DNA from: Cacajao melanocephalus
Lineage: Eukaryota; Chordata; Mammalia; Primates; Pitheciidae
Direction: 5' to 3'
Length of the DNA: 64,000 nt
Assembly: GCA_963573385.1 (NCBI GenBank)
Contig: CAUYLG010065885.1
Location: 62,001-126,000, forward strand
The position numbers and the translations under genes were made by a program. This document shows positions 36,289-48,034 of the stretch, one piece after another (position 1 is the first letter of the stretch; each line of letters begins with the position of its first letter). Under the pieces are notes generated by a model. That model made no database searches and was not told the DNA's origin. It saw only the letters and a program-made list of their open reading frames with translations.

Positions 36289-38229
36289 TAAAAATCATAC
36301 AAACAAGAGCAGTCTTATTCTAGACTCATTGAAAATAGGTGTTAGGTTCTCTATTAAATTTTATTTTCTCAGCTCTCAAAAATCATAACACAGCTAGCAA
36401 ACTTTAATTGGAACTAGTGCTATGTGGTTCAGTCAATAAGCAGAAGTCTTGCTTTATTATTTAGATTTTAAGCCTGTTTGGGCTATGTTATCCTTGGAGA
36501 GCAAAGATAACTTTTATTTTGTTTTTGATCACTATATTTAAACTCTATATTTTCAACTGGGTAGCTGAAATGGTCTGATTTAAAAAATAAATGAGTAGCC
36601 CTTCAGGGTTTCTATAAAAAATGCAGCAAAATAATGTGAATTTTCTGTATTTATACCAAATAAAACGTATATAATGGTTTTATTTATGGCCTATTTTACT
36701 TTTTTAAACATTTTGATAAATAAGACATGAATAGAAAGAACTGGGGTATATGTTTATAGAACCTGAACATTTATTTTAACATTTATCTATCTTTGCATTA
36801 GCAACAAGAACTAATTTTCCAAACCCTCACTGTGATGATTAACTCATGATGTCAGGTAGTTCCAATCAGGCTTCTCTATCTTAGATGATTTCAAGTTGTT
36901 CTTTCTGTGAATTTTGGAGGCTTTATCAGAAACAGACATAGAAAAAACTGCTAATTTTTTCTGACCCTGACAAAAGTGAGTTTGTTTTCTTGAGCACAAT
37001 TAGAGAAGATGTGTGTGACTAAGGAAGAGGTGTGATTTCCCTGTAACAAGCTGACCTTTAAAAGGAAAGTACAAAAACTTAAGTCATGAAATGAATGAAA
37101 AAAACACATATAAATGTCTAGACATTCTTTCAAAACCACAGTCTATTTTTATTCTCAAAATTTCACGGGAGCCTCTTTCAAATTTCCACACATAATTTGC
37201 AAATGTTTTATATCCTAGTGGGCAGTATATTTATTTAGAAGTCAGGCTTCGGATCTATCTTTTTATGCTTGGTTTGTATTGCCTTATATATTTGGCTCTT
37301 ATTTTTCTGTGTCAAAATTATTCAAAGTTAGTTTTAACAATATGAATTTAAACACAACAAAACAATAAGTCAACAAGCCACATATATAAATATATAATGT
37401 TCTTGATTTTTCACTTTAGCTATTGTTAACCATGATATAAACAGAATGAACACAATACCTCTAAAAGAAGTCATCATCCTTTCTTAATAATAAGTAAAAT
37501 GAAGCTTAGATTGTTTAAAATTTGCCTTCAAACACATGTGTAGTAAATGATAGACATCAGATTAACTCTTAACTACAAAAAATATTATATAAAGCCATAA
37601 AAATTGCTTCATGGGCTGACAACACTAACAGATCTGTATATTTTCCAGATGACAGTACATGAGAAAAACAAAAACAAAAACAAGAAGGATCAATTACATT
37701 AGTTCTTTCCAGATAGAGCTATCCATTTTCAAAATTATTAGTAAGCATCCAGATTTAAAACACAGCTTCTTTTAGTTATAATAATATCCTTCCCCTGACC
37801 AATATCTATACTCACTAAGCCTTATTTTCTTTATTATTATTACATAAAATCTTGTAGCTATAATAATGCCCTCAGCATGTTAGAAATATGTCAACTAACT
37901 AAAAATAAAAGGTAATTTACATATACGTTAAAAGTAGCATTACCCATGTCTTACCTTTATTCAGTAAAAATGCGCCAAATAACTTTAAAATATTTAAAGG
38001 AATCATGATCAGATATATTTATTTTTGAAATTCAAATTTGCTCAAATAAAAGTAATCAAAGGAAGGAAAGTAAACTTACAAAGTTAAAATAAATATTTGC
38101 AAGTCCTTTGTAATGCTTACAATGTGAATTTCAAATAGTAATAGCACCCAAAAGTCCTGAAACACTGCCAATCATTCCATGGAGGTATTTTATGTGGAAA
38201 TACGAATTTTATATTTTCTAGTATTTTAT
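36289..38229. other. Unassigned AT-rich sequence
   Basis: No supported repeat or gene feature. Confidence 0.45.
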
Positions 38230-39628
38230 TATAAATATTTTCAAAGGTGCAGAAAAGTTCAAAGAATTTTACAGTTAACTTGCAGACTAACCACCCAGAT
38301 TCTATAGTCAATATTTTGACCTTACTTGTTCCTTATCATTTCATTTCATCTGTCTCTCTGTTAATATATCAATGCATCTTATTTTTTATACATTTCAAAG
38401 TTATAGATATTAGTACACTTTCTCTCAAATACTTCACTGTACATAACCATTATTAACTAGAGCATAATGTTTGTTTATAATATTTTTTCTTTTGAGGTAA
38501 AATTTATACACAAGAAAATGCATAAATCTCAAATGTATGAGTCAATGAGTTATAACAAATGCATAAGCTTATACAATCAAAGCCTCTGTCAAAGTACTAA
38601 ACAGTACCATCTCCCAGGAATTTTCCTCACATCCTTTCCCAGTACATCTCTAACCCTTCCCCTCACTACCCAGAGACAATAATTGTTCTGATTTTTTCTG
38701 CCATAAATGAAATATAATACAACATGTAATTATTTGTGTGAGACCTCTTTGACTCAACATAATATATTTCAGATTTATCTGTGTTTTTGTTTGAATCAGC
38801 ACTTAATTCCTTCTTATTGCTAAGTCATTTTCTTTGTATGAATATAATATATCTATTTTCCTACCAATGAATAGACTGTTTCTAATTTTGAGATATTATA
38901 AATAAATCTGCTATGAATATAAATCTTTTTATGGAATCACAAACTTTTCATTTCTTTTGGAATAACATGTGAGGTCATGGGGTAGTGTGTGTTTAGTTTT
39001 ATAAGAAACTACCAGAATGTTTTCCAAAGTGGTTGTATCATTTTACAACCTCAAAGTACCATATGAGACTTCTGATTGCTCATATCTTTGCAAACATACA
39101 GTGTTGTCTGTCATTTTGATTTTAGCCATTCTGATGGGAGTTTATTGGTATCTCAGTACCATACGTGAGAATAGCATGTTAAATTACATTTCTCTGAAGA
39201 CAAACCATTTAAAGCACTATTATATTTATGTATTGCTATTTGTATATCTTCCTTTGTGAAGTGACTCTTCAAACTTTTACGATATTTGAAAGGTTGAGTT
39301 TTTTTATGATTGAGTTGTAAAACTTATTGAAATATGCTAGATACCAATTCTTTGCCATATAAAATTTTGCAGATATTTCCCGCCTAATTTTTGGCTAGCC
39401 TATTCATTTTCTAAACAGCATCCTTTGGTAATCAGAAATTTTCTTTATATAATCTAATTAACCATTGTTCTTCAAATATGGTTATTGTTTTTTGCACCAT
39501 TTGTAAAAAGTATTTGCCTACCTTTAAGTAGCAAATATATTTTCCTTTTTTTTTTTTTTTCCAGAGCTTTACTGCTTTAGCTTTTAGATTTAGGTCAAGA
39601 GTACATGCATGCACACACACAACATCTT
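38230..39628 (-). mobile_element. Old L1 (L1M) 3' UTR, long
   Basis: It reads as the complement of L1M through TTTGAGGTAAAATTTATACA, CTACCCAGAGACAATAATTG, TTTGACTCAACATAATATA, AATAGACTGTTTCTAATTT, TCCAAAGTGGTTGTATCATT, TTCTGATGGGAGTTTATTGG and CAATTCTTTGCCATATAA. It ends near a 17-nt T-run (39545-39561) in the region before the 3' end of ORF2. It carries no intact frame. Confidence 0.78.
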
Positions 39629-39689
39629 TCTTAAGTAGAGTAGCATATCAAATATCGTAAAATATTTTAAAAGTAATAATTTATGAGTA

Positions 39690-39960
39690 GTACAGTTTAG
39701 CCTGAGAATACAACATTGGGATAATTTCAATGTGATTCATCACATTAACTGACTAAGAGAAAATATTTTATGATCAATTCAATAATGGAAAAAAGACATT
39801 TGACAAAATAAAATAATTCATATTAAAATGAAACAAACTGTCATACTCTAGAAATACAAAGGTATTTTCTCAATCTGAATAAAAGCACCTATAAAAAACC
39901 TGCAGCTAAATAATATTTAAGGTTGATGTATTGAATGTCTTCTCCCTATGATTTCCAATT
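39690..39960 (+). mobile_element. Old L1 ORF2 fragment, sense
   Basis: AATGTGATTCATCACATTAA, then GACATTTGACAAAATAAAAT, then AAAACCTGCAGCTAAATAAT is L1 reverse-transcriptase sequence in sense orientation. It lies 60 bp after an L1 in the opposite orientation. It is too short to tell whether the two are one inverted insertion. Confidence 0.6.
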
Positions 39961-40799
39961 TTATCCCGTATGTTTAAAAGTGTCATGATGTGCTAAATGC
40001 TTCCCAAATTCCTCTTGTCCTTCTTCAAATTACTTATAATCAAATCAAGAATATAAGCAAATAAAAGAAATAAAATGAAGCACATATTGTTTCCAAAATA
40101 AATGGCACATATAATCAGTACAGAAGGGTTTTATGAAGATGATTGATCACTAATGGCATGGATTTTGTAGATGATATAGAAAATGGACACAGCTGGAAGA
40201 ATTTCAGAAGTTTCTGAAGGATGAGAGAGAGAGACAATAGGGATTGGATAGAGCCTTACGAGCATTTGAGTGAAGGAGAAGAAAAATGGCCTCAGACTCT
40301 GGGGCTTTAGGGGATGACCAAAATAAATATAAATTAAGAATAATATGAGATTGTCCTGGTAAACTCAACTCAGACAGTTATGGTCAAATTATGAATGTTG
40401 GACATAAGAGCTGACTTTTGGAGACTCCCATTTCACCGTTGATGATGAGGCCCTGGGAAGGGAATGGGATATGGTCTAGGTTCCTTACTTAAGGCCTCTT
40501 CCTAACCCATGATGATGGAAGGGTGGGAGAAAAATACAAAAGAAGGAAACAAAAATATTTTAAAGTATACAGAAGTTTCAAACAACATAATTTACAAATG
40601 GATCTAATTTGAAAAACATTTATTACAAGTATACCGGGCTGTAACAAAATTTAGTCATTCACAGGTTTCAAAGAGTAAGTCCCTTATATACCTTATTTAC
40701 TGATTACAATGCATTTAATTTGCAAAGTCTATGCACTGAAAAATTAAGAACATCTGAAGAATTCCTTCATCAAAGAAGGAATCATGATGAAAATTAGAA
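39961..40799. other. Unassigned sequence
   Basis: No supported feature. A GA-rich patch is at 40223-40234. Confidence 0.45.
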
Positions 40800-41047
40800 A
40801 TACATAAAAATGAACATAATGAAAATACCACATATCTGCATTTGCCAGTGTGAGCCAAATAGTGTAGAAGTAAAATTTGTAGCTTTAAATATATTGTTTG
40901 CAAATAAAGAGACATTGAATATTAACGTAATAAATAATTTTGAGCTCAGAAAAAGAAAAACCAAAATTAAAAATGTTGTTAAAGTGAAATAAGATATTTT
41001 AAAAAATTGAAATATAAACCTCAGATAATATAAATTGAGTCTAAAAA
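40800..41047 (+). mobile_element. Old L1 ORF2 (linker before RT), part 1
   Basis: AAATTTGTAGCTTTAAATAT through AATTGAGTCTAAAAAAGCC follows L1 ORF2 between the endonuclease and RT domains. It is interrupted by a truncated Alu and resumes at 41341. Confidence 0.55.
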
Positions 41048-41058
41048 AGCCAAAAGTT

Positions 41059-41178
41059 ATGCCTGTGGACCCAGCTACTCGAGAAGCTGAGGGCGGAGAA
41101 CTGCTTGAGCCTACGAGGTAGAGGCTGCAGTGAACTGTGATGGTACCATTTCACTTCAGCCTGGGCAACAGAGCAAGA
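41059..41178 (+). mobile_element. 5'-truncated Alu (right monomer only)
   Basis: ATGCCTGTGGACCCAGCTAC, CTGCTTGAGCCTACGAGG, GAGGCTGCAGTGAACTGTG and TCAGCCTGGGCAACAGAGC match the Alu right half. AGCCAAAAGTT stands before it (41048-41058) and after its tail (41340-41350): a perfect 11-bp target-site duplication. It inserted into the L1. Confidence 0.92.
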
Positions 41179-41339
41179 GGAAAGAAGGAAGGGAGGAAGG
41201 GAGGGAGGAAAAAGAGAGAAAAAGGGAGGAAGGGAGGAGGAAAGGAAAAGGAAAGGAAAACGGAGAAGAGAGGAGGAAGGAAAGGAAGGGAGGAAGGAAA
41301 GAAAAGGAAGAAGGAAGGAAAGGAAGGAGAGAGGGAGGG
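41179..41339 (+). repeat. GGAA/GGGA-rich microsatellite replacing an Alu tail
   Basis: A 161-bp purine-only tract (one C) with about 18 GGAA motifs lies between the Alu body and the 3' target-site duplication. It therefore grew from the Alu A-tail. The apparent Lys/Glu/Arg-rich and Pro/Ser/Phe-rich frames across it are composition artefacts. Confidence 0.93.
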
Positions 41340-41340
41340 A

Positions 41341-41618
41341 GCCAAAAGTTGGTGTTCTAAAATGACCAAGAAACTTCATATATCTCTGGAAAGACTGCTC
41401 AAGAATGTTAGAGAGAAAGTATAAATAAAGTTAGAAAATACAGGGGACCATAAGTGCACACATAGCAGATAGTAAAAAGAAATTATTATGAAAAATGAAT
41501 GCCAATAACATCAAATAATTTCGAGGCTGATATTTACTAAAACCAACTTAGGAAAGAAAAGTTTAAATATTCTATAACTATAAATCAATTAAATTTATAA
41601 TTAAAATTCTTTAAACTC
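41341..41618 (+). mobile_element. Old L1 ORF2, part 2
   Basis: It resumes with GCCAAAAGTTGGTGTTCTA, where L1 has the same phrase, and goes on to GATAGTAAAAAGAAATTATT and TCTATAACTATAAATCAATT. No intact frame. Confidence 0.6.
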
Positions 41619-42338
41619 TTTCACATCTATTGCTAGTGGAAATGTAACCACTTTGGATAAATATTTGGCAGTACCTTACAAATATAAATACACACCTACC
41701 CTCTGAACCAGCAATTCCACTCTGAAGTATTTCCTCTCCCAGATAAAAATATACCCACACAAAGATATTCACAAAATGTTCATAGCAGCTTTACACGTAA
41801 TAGACAAAAAATCTGGAAACAATCCTAATGTCCAACAACAGGAGAATAGATAAATTATGTTATATCATATAATGGAATTCTACTTAGCAATAAAATGAAA
41901 TGAACTACAGGCCACATCATGGGTGAATCTCACAGACATTATATTGAGTTAAAGAAAATGAACACATTAGAGGACCTACTATATACATATGAAGATTCAA
42001 AGCAGATAAAACTAACTTTTGGTGAAAAAATTTAGAATAGCAGCTGTCTCTGGATGTGGATGAGGCAAGAAAAATCTTTCTAGAATGATAAAAAGTATTT
42101 TATATCTTAATAGATTATACTATATCAATTTGTCAAAATCATACAATAAGGATTTGTGAAATTCAATGTATTTAAAGATTATATAAAATACTAACAGTAA
42201 GTGAGGGGGCATAGAGGGAAAGGTGCAGATGAAGCAAGAATAGCAAAATGTTGATAGTTGTTGAGACCAAGTGATAGGAGTTTACTATATTCTTCTGTTA
42301 AATTTGTAAAAGCTGAAATTCATTTAATATTAGCAACT
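41619..42338 (+). mobile_element. L1 3' UTR of a second copy
   Basis: ATTGCTAGTGGAAATGTAAC, ACCAGCAATTCCACTCTGAA, TTCATAGCAGCTTTACACG, CCTAATGTCCAACAACAG, GGAATTCTACTTAGCAATAA and GCAAAATGTTGATAGTTGTT follow an L1M 3' UTR to its end. It lies between two ORF2 parts of another L1, so it is probably nested. Confidence 0.72.
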
Positions 42339-42936
42339 CTAACTGCAAAGAGACCCTATCTAATTTACAAAGAGTTAAAGGTAGAAAACTATGATTATTT
42401 TAACACATATTTTAAAAGTCTATAAAATTCATCATTGTTCTTGAGAACAATTTTAGTGAATGATAAATAACAAGGAACCCTGTAACTTAAAGGACTATCT
42501 ATCAAAATATATAGAAAGCATCAAAATTTTAATGGTGAATATTTAGAAATACTCTCTAAAACAAGAGGCAAAACAGGGATGACTATTATCAACAATTTTA
42601 CTCAACAATATATTGAAAGTCTTAGCAATACAGGAAGGAAACCAAAAAAGACTAAAAACATTTAATGAAATAAAACTCTGATTATTCAGAGATAGTACTA
42701 TAGTATACATGTTAAATATAAAATAAGACAAAGAAAAATGTTTAGAATTAACAGGAGTTTAGCTAAAGTTAGATATAAAATCAATATGTAAAATTTATTA
42801 TATTTTTTGTAATAACAAAAAGATAATTTTAAAATTCCACTTATGATGCACCAAAAAATATTAAAATACCTAACAATAAATCTAACAAAATATATGTAAA
42901 ATATTTGTGGAGAAAATTGTACAACCTTATTAAAAG

Positions 42937-42970
42937 ATTATTTAAAGAATGCATGCATTCTTTAAATAAT
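42937..42970. repeat. 34-bp perfect palindrome
   Basis: Every base pairs with its partner across the centre GCATGC at 42951-42956, with no loop. The L1 consensus is not palindromic here, so it arose after insertion. Confidence 0.95.
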
Positions 42971-43584
42971 TCATAGTTAGTGAAATTAAATATCATAAAG
43001 ATGTCAACTCACTCAAATTAATCTATGGATTCCATGCAATTCCAATCAAAGGTCAACAGGGTTTTTTCTAAAACATGGCAAAGATTTTTCTAAAATTATT
43101 TGGAGAAAAAAAGACAAGATACTCCTAAAAGGTACCCAAATGATGGGTTTGCTGCTGTAGAGTTTAAGACCTTCATAAATCTATAGTAATTAAAACCATG
43201 TGATGCTACTACAGTGATAGACAAATAGATTGATAGAACAAGATACAGAACCTAGAAACAGAGGCATGCTGAGATTGAGGCTTGATTCACTAGCAAGCAT
43301 AATTTTAAAGCAGAAGGTAAATGATGGAGTGAGTGGTAATACAATAGCTGATTATCAGAAAATCAGAAAGAAAGATGAAATTGGATTCTGCTTATATCAT
43401 AAACAAAATCAATTCAGGGTATATTGTACATAAACAAGTGAACAAAACTTTATTTTTAAAGTATACGTAAGGGAGGATAACTATGAGTTCTAGAGTACTA
43501 AAGAGTATTTTTTAGATGAGACAAAAATGTTTAAGAACAAAAAGGTAAATTTGATTACATTAAAATTGAGAGTTTGTATTCATC

Positions 43585-43628
43585 AAAAGATAGTATTAAA
43601 TTTCAAAAAAGATAGTATTAAAATTCAA
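43585..43628 (+). repeat. 22-bp tandem duplication
   Basis: AAAAGATAGTATTAAATTTC is repeated directly with one change, within the L1. Confidence 0.9.
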
Positions 43629-43864
43629 AAATCATAAAATGGGAGAAGACATTTGTCATACATGTAATTGATAAAGAATTAAAAACCAGCATGCATATCT
43701 AACATTTCAATAAAAATTAGAGGTTAAAAATAGGAACAATCCTTTCACAGAGGATGAAACACAAGTGTCCCTGGCATGTAAGAAAATGTCCTTATTGATT
43801 ATCATTCAGGGAAATCCAGATAGAAACCACAGTAAGATGTATATAAAGTTTGCACAAAAAAGGC

Positions 43865-44348
43865 TGATAGGCTGAATAATGCCCTCTCCTGCCACACCCT
43901 AATTTCCACAATCTATGAATGTCACCTTATATGGTAAAGGGAAATTTCAGCTGTGATTCAGGACTTTGAGATGAAGAGCGTATCCTGAGTTATCCAGGTA
44001 TTCTCTAAATACAATCACAAGTGTTCTTGTAGGAGTGACACAAAGAGAGGTTTGACTAAGAAAGAAAAGGATGTGATGAGATGACACAAGCCAAGACTGG
44101 AAAGATGCACTTGAAGGTGGAGGAAGGAACCATAGGCCAGGCAGTACAGACAGCCACTAGAAGCTGAAAAAGACAAGAAAAATGATTTTCTTCCCAAATC
44201 CTCTAAAATAAATCAGCCCTACTGGTGTCTTGATTTTAGCCCAGTGAAATGGACTTTGGAATTACAGCCTCCAGAATTCTAAGAGGAGATAAATATGTGT
44301 ATTTTAAACCACTAAATTGTGATAAACAATAGGAAACTAAAAAATACA
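43865..44348 (+). mobile_element. MLT1 LTR inserted in L1
   Basis: GGCTGAATAATGCCCTC, TTTCCACAATCTATGAATG, TGTCTTGATTTTAGCCCAG, AATTACAGCCTCCAGAATTC and AACCACTAAATTGTG give a complete MLT1 LTR in sense. L1 3' UTR sequence lies on both sides in collinear order, so it inserted into that L1. Confidence 0.85.
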
Positions 44349-44827
44349 GTCTGATAGTATTATGTGTTGGTAAGGATCTAGATCTTTATACTGAGGGAGG
44401 CAAAGTGAATTGATATCACTACTGCATAACTATCTTGTAAATTAAACCTATAACATAAGACCCAGGGATTCTAATCTTAAATACTGACCCAGATAAACCC
44501 TTATATATGTGACCCAGTAGACATGTACAAAATGTCTCAAAGAGTTATTCATTGAATAGAAAATAACTGTAAACAAATGAAATGATTATAAATAGGAGAA
44601 AGGATAAACGAATGTTGGTGTGTTCAAACAATCTAATGATAACTAGAAGCAAAATAAAAGAAAAAAGAGGATATTTTTAAAATTCAATATGGTGGTTCAA
44701 TATTGTGACCCTTTGAGGGAAGTAGAAGGGCATGAGCAGGGAAGAGCTCCAAGAAATCTTCAAATATGACAATGTGTTAGTTCTTAAGGAGGCTGGAAAA
44801 TCCATAGATGTGATGGGTTTATTGATG
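44349..44827 (+). mobile_element. Old L1 3' UTR, continuation
   Basis: TGTGTTGGTAAGGATCTAG, AAGACCCAGGGATTCTAATC, ATGTCTCAAAGAGTTATTC and TGTAAACAAATGAAATGATT follow the L1 3' UTR right after the sequence cut at 43864. The last 150 bp are less certain. Confidence 0.65.
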
Positions 44828-45234
44828 CAGCACCTCTGCTAGGCTATAGTCCCCAGTTATTCAAACACTTACCTAGTTGTTGCTGTGGAGGCATTTTGCA
44901 GATGTATTTAAAGCCTATAATCAGTTGACATAAAGTAAAGAAATATTCCCTCAGGTAATCTGGCTGAACCTAACATGAATCTGTGGGAAGGCCTTAAAAG
45001 CAGGTTTGAAGTTTCCCTGGGGGAGAGAGAGAGAGAGAAGAAAAAAAAAAAAAATCTGTCTGTTCTTGTAGAGGTCTGTATTGCTCAGTATCTACCCTTC
45101 CTGACTGCCCCTCCTATGGTTTTGGACTGGCTTAGCCAATACCCATATCCTGTTATCCAATTCCTTGTAATAAATAATACATACATCTGTCCTATGAGTT
45201 CTATTTCTCTGGCTGAATCCTGACTGACATAATA
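44828..45234 (+). mobile_element. ERVL-type LTR (MLT2-like), solo
   Basis: AGTTGACATAAAGTAAAGAA, GGAAGGCCTTAAAAGC, CCAATTCCTTGTAATAAATA and GTTCTATTTCTCTGGCTGAA, ending GACTGACATAATA, are the U3-R-U5 order of MLT2-type LTRs. It contains a GA/A-run expansion at 45020-45053. Confidence 0.65.
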
Positions 45235-45746
45235 CATGTTGCTTTATCATTTTTCTATTGTGTTATTTACATGCAATGATCATATTCACTGCTTTTGGAG
45301 CAGGGTAAAAGGTCATTCTTTAAACACTCATTTTCTTTTATTATTCTTATTTTTTGGAGGGGTAACCAGATCACGTAAAATGCATTACTGTCTAAAATGA
45401 AAGGCTGAATGTTGTTTGATAAAGACTAAAAGGCTACATTATCTAAATGAATTTTAAAAATTTCATAATTCTGAAAGAATACTTAAACTAGTTATGTTTT
45501 AGATCTATAAAGTACTAAAGAGTATCCCATGAGAATAAGTTCTCATCCTGAAAAGGGAATTTGTTTTTAAAGCATTTATAACTTACAGGTATCTGGCCAG
45601 TTCACTCTCACAGTCTATTTAAATAAAATACAGGAAGACACAAATATCTCAACTGAAAACACACCCACAAACAAACACAAAGTAAAAATTTTAAAGCGTG
45701 TTTTTATATTAAGTCACTTCACTGAACCTTCTTCTAATTATTGCAG

Positions 45747-46017
45747 GGAGCTGCTATAGTGCCTCTGCAGTTACTTGCTATGTGCTCTCAGGAATGTGGC
45801 AACTAAATGCCTGAAAAATCCTAGTTTGAAAACATTCAAGAGGCTAGAAAGGATCAGACCACGGTGACAGTTTCCTGAGGAGGTGGAGAAAAAGAAGGCT
45901 GCGACTTAGACATTGCACCAAAGGTAGAAGCCATCCTATAGAATAGGGAGAGCTAAATGAATGAATGCTTTAATTAACCAAAGTGAAAATGTAGTCAACA
46001 GTTAACTTCTGCAGCAG
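45747..46017 (+). other. Possible cryptic exon (speculative)
   Basis: A pyrimidine-rich acceptor CTTCTTCTAATTATTGCAG ends at 45746, and a strong donor CAG/GTAAGC sits at 46017/46018. The 271 bp between are not recognisably repetitive and are richer in G+C than the surroundings. No long open frame exists, so at most it would be a non-coding or UTR exon. Confidence 0.15.
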
Positions 46018-46391
46018 GTAAGCAGAAGGGAGAATAGGAACATGAATGGAAGACTAGGTAGAGAAAGAGACTGAGTAGTGAGTTCGGCATAGTTTCTGAC
46101 ATTCAGTGCCTGTGTGTTCTTGGAACGTTAAGCCTCTCAGAACTGACCACCTACTCTGCCAGAATGAGTGTGCTAACAGTATCCACATCATAAGCAATGG
46201 TGGCTTGAGACTTTCTAAAGAAGAATGGTTTATATGGCAACCTAATGGAAGTGAAGAACAGGATGGAGGTTTTTCTTAAAGCTCTAAAGCAATCATGCTG
46301 TTTTTACTTAGACTCTTTTTATTTACCGTTGCTTAAGATACGGTACTAATAGAATTGTAGTGATGAATAATGAGACAATGCACACGATGCA

Positions 46392-46427
46392 GTTTTTGTT
46401 TGCAGTGTGATTCCGGCAAACAAAAAC
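46392..46427. repeat. Short inverted repeat (12-bp arms)
   Basis: GTTTTTGTTTGC and GCAAACAAAAAC pair perfectly around a 12-nt loop. It is not followed by a T-run that would suggest a Pol III terminator. Confidence 0.85.
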
Positions 46428-47700
46428 ACTTTATAAATGATAGCAATAATAATACTAATTATTATAGCAAGTATACTTTTCTTCTTATTTCTATATAGAG
46501 ATTTGTTAATATTTGTCAGATGTTCATAACTTAAATGACTTTATTTAATTTTAATTTGATTAAAATTTATATTATACGATATACCTAAATATGAGACAAC
46601 TTAGTATTTCATTTGTAAAGATTTTACTTCTGTATTTATAAAAGGTTTGACTCCTGGTCTTTCAAAGTGGAAAGCAACATTCATATAGAGATTATTTTAA
46701 AGCAAAAAACACCAGGTGTTAAAAAATGAAATTAATAGTGCTTTTAAAAACAATTATAAATCACTTTCAAAGTCTCCATTAGATGCATTATGTACACACT
46801 AAATTAGTCAATATTGCATGTTAACAAGATGCCTTATATTTATTCTAGGCATGTGGCCATATTTGTGTTGCTTTTTATCTTCAATATGCCCACATGACAA
46901 TAAATGATCATTTTGTTAATTTAAATTGTTGCTGTTTCTAATATTTATCATACTTTCAATAAAATAATCAGACAGGCTAGGCCAGAAACGTATTACCTCT
47001 GGAAAATCATTACAGTAACACACAGCCTCATTGGTGGTATATTAACTAGGGTACTTGCCAAAATTATCACTTACAACACAGCAATTAGACAAAAAACGTC
47101 CCAGACTGAAAATGTGCTCTGTACGGAGAGATAATTGTCATCATCATAATATTAATAATAAAATAATAAATCACACTTTACATGGAAATGCATATATGTG
47201 TTCCATGATTTATACAGGCTAGCTGAAATTAGGTGAAGCCATTAACTTGGAAGATTCAAAACATCATGGGTAGTGAACTATGAAATGTGGTTCTCGTGAA
47301 AAGCAATCGTGTCAGAAAACTTTATCATAATGAAACTGCTGCTTATTGGAAATGCTCTATAAGATTTTTGGACAGACCATGTTAATTGCAAAGAACAGTT
47401 ATTTACTGTGTTTCTAGAGATCTTATAGCATAGCAAATATTAAAACAAACAAGATAAAATTAGTTATTTATCTGTTTTCTCTTGTCTTACATTCTGAGTT
47501 CAAGCTCTGGAATCATAGGTACATTATGCAGGAATTGGTCAGGTATATTCACTGATGCACAAGAACATCATTATATTTTCTTAAAACTTAATTTCTCACC
47601 TTTTAAACTTTCACCACTCATATAGATGTCTCATATATTCAGTTTTCTCTCCACCCTTTCTTTCTCATGTAGTTTATTTTCATGCTATACCATTTAAGAA

Positions 47701-47928
47701 TAATAATAACAAACATTTATATGGCATACTTCTGAAGCAGGCATGACTCCAAACTTTTTACATAAACAAACTTATTTAATCATAACAATCCTAATAGTAA
47801 ATATTAGTTTGCTGTTATCCTATTTTATGAATAATGAAAATTAAGGTTAAGACAAAAATAATATGTGATTTGTCTAAGATCACACATAGCTGATATGTGG
47901 GTAAGTGGCAGATCCAGGATTTTTATTT
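47701..47928 (-). mobile_element. MIR SINE
   Basis: Complement of MIR: AATAATAACAAACATTTATA, CATAACAATCCTAATAGTAA, GATTTGTCTAAGATCACAC and GTAAGTGGCAGATCCAGGA, in order. Confidence 0.85.
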
Positions 47929-48034
47929 ACTTTTATTTCTTAAATCTCAGTATGAATTTAATACCATTTAACTATCCAATACTAATTAATTGACAATTCA
48001 CATCTACTCTCGCTTTTTATATAATCTCATTTCA

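Larger units (their letters stand above)
42339..43864 (+). mobile_element. Old L1 ORF2 (RT to 3' end)
   Basis: AAACAAGAGGCAAAACAGGG, CAACAATATATTGAAAGTCT, CAATACAGGAAGGAAACCAA, GATTCCATGCAATTCCAATC, GACCTTCATAAATCTATAGT, ATTCAGGGAAATCCAGATAG. These follow L1 ORF2 and the 3' UTR in sense. Stops and frameshifts abound. It includes a 34-bp palindrome and is cut by an MLT1 LTR at 43865. Confidence 0.75.
45235..47700. other. Unassigned sequence
   Basis: No repeat is assigned. It contains a candidate unannotated exon (45747-46017) and a short hairpin (46392-46427). Confidence 0.45.

Noticed and set aside
41041..41379. Minus-strand 112-codon frame rich in Pro, Ser and Phe
   Set aside because: It is a translation of the GGAA-rich tract and Alu half; composition alone creates it.
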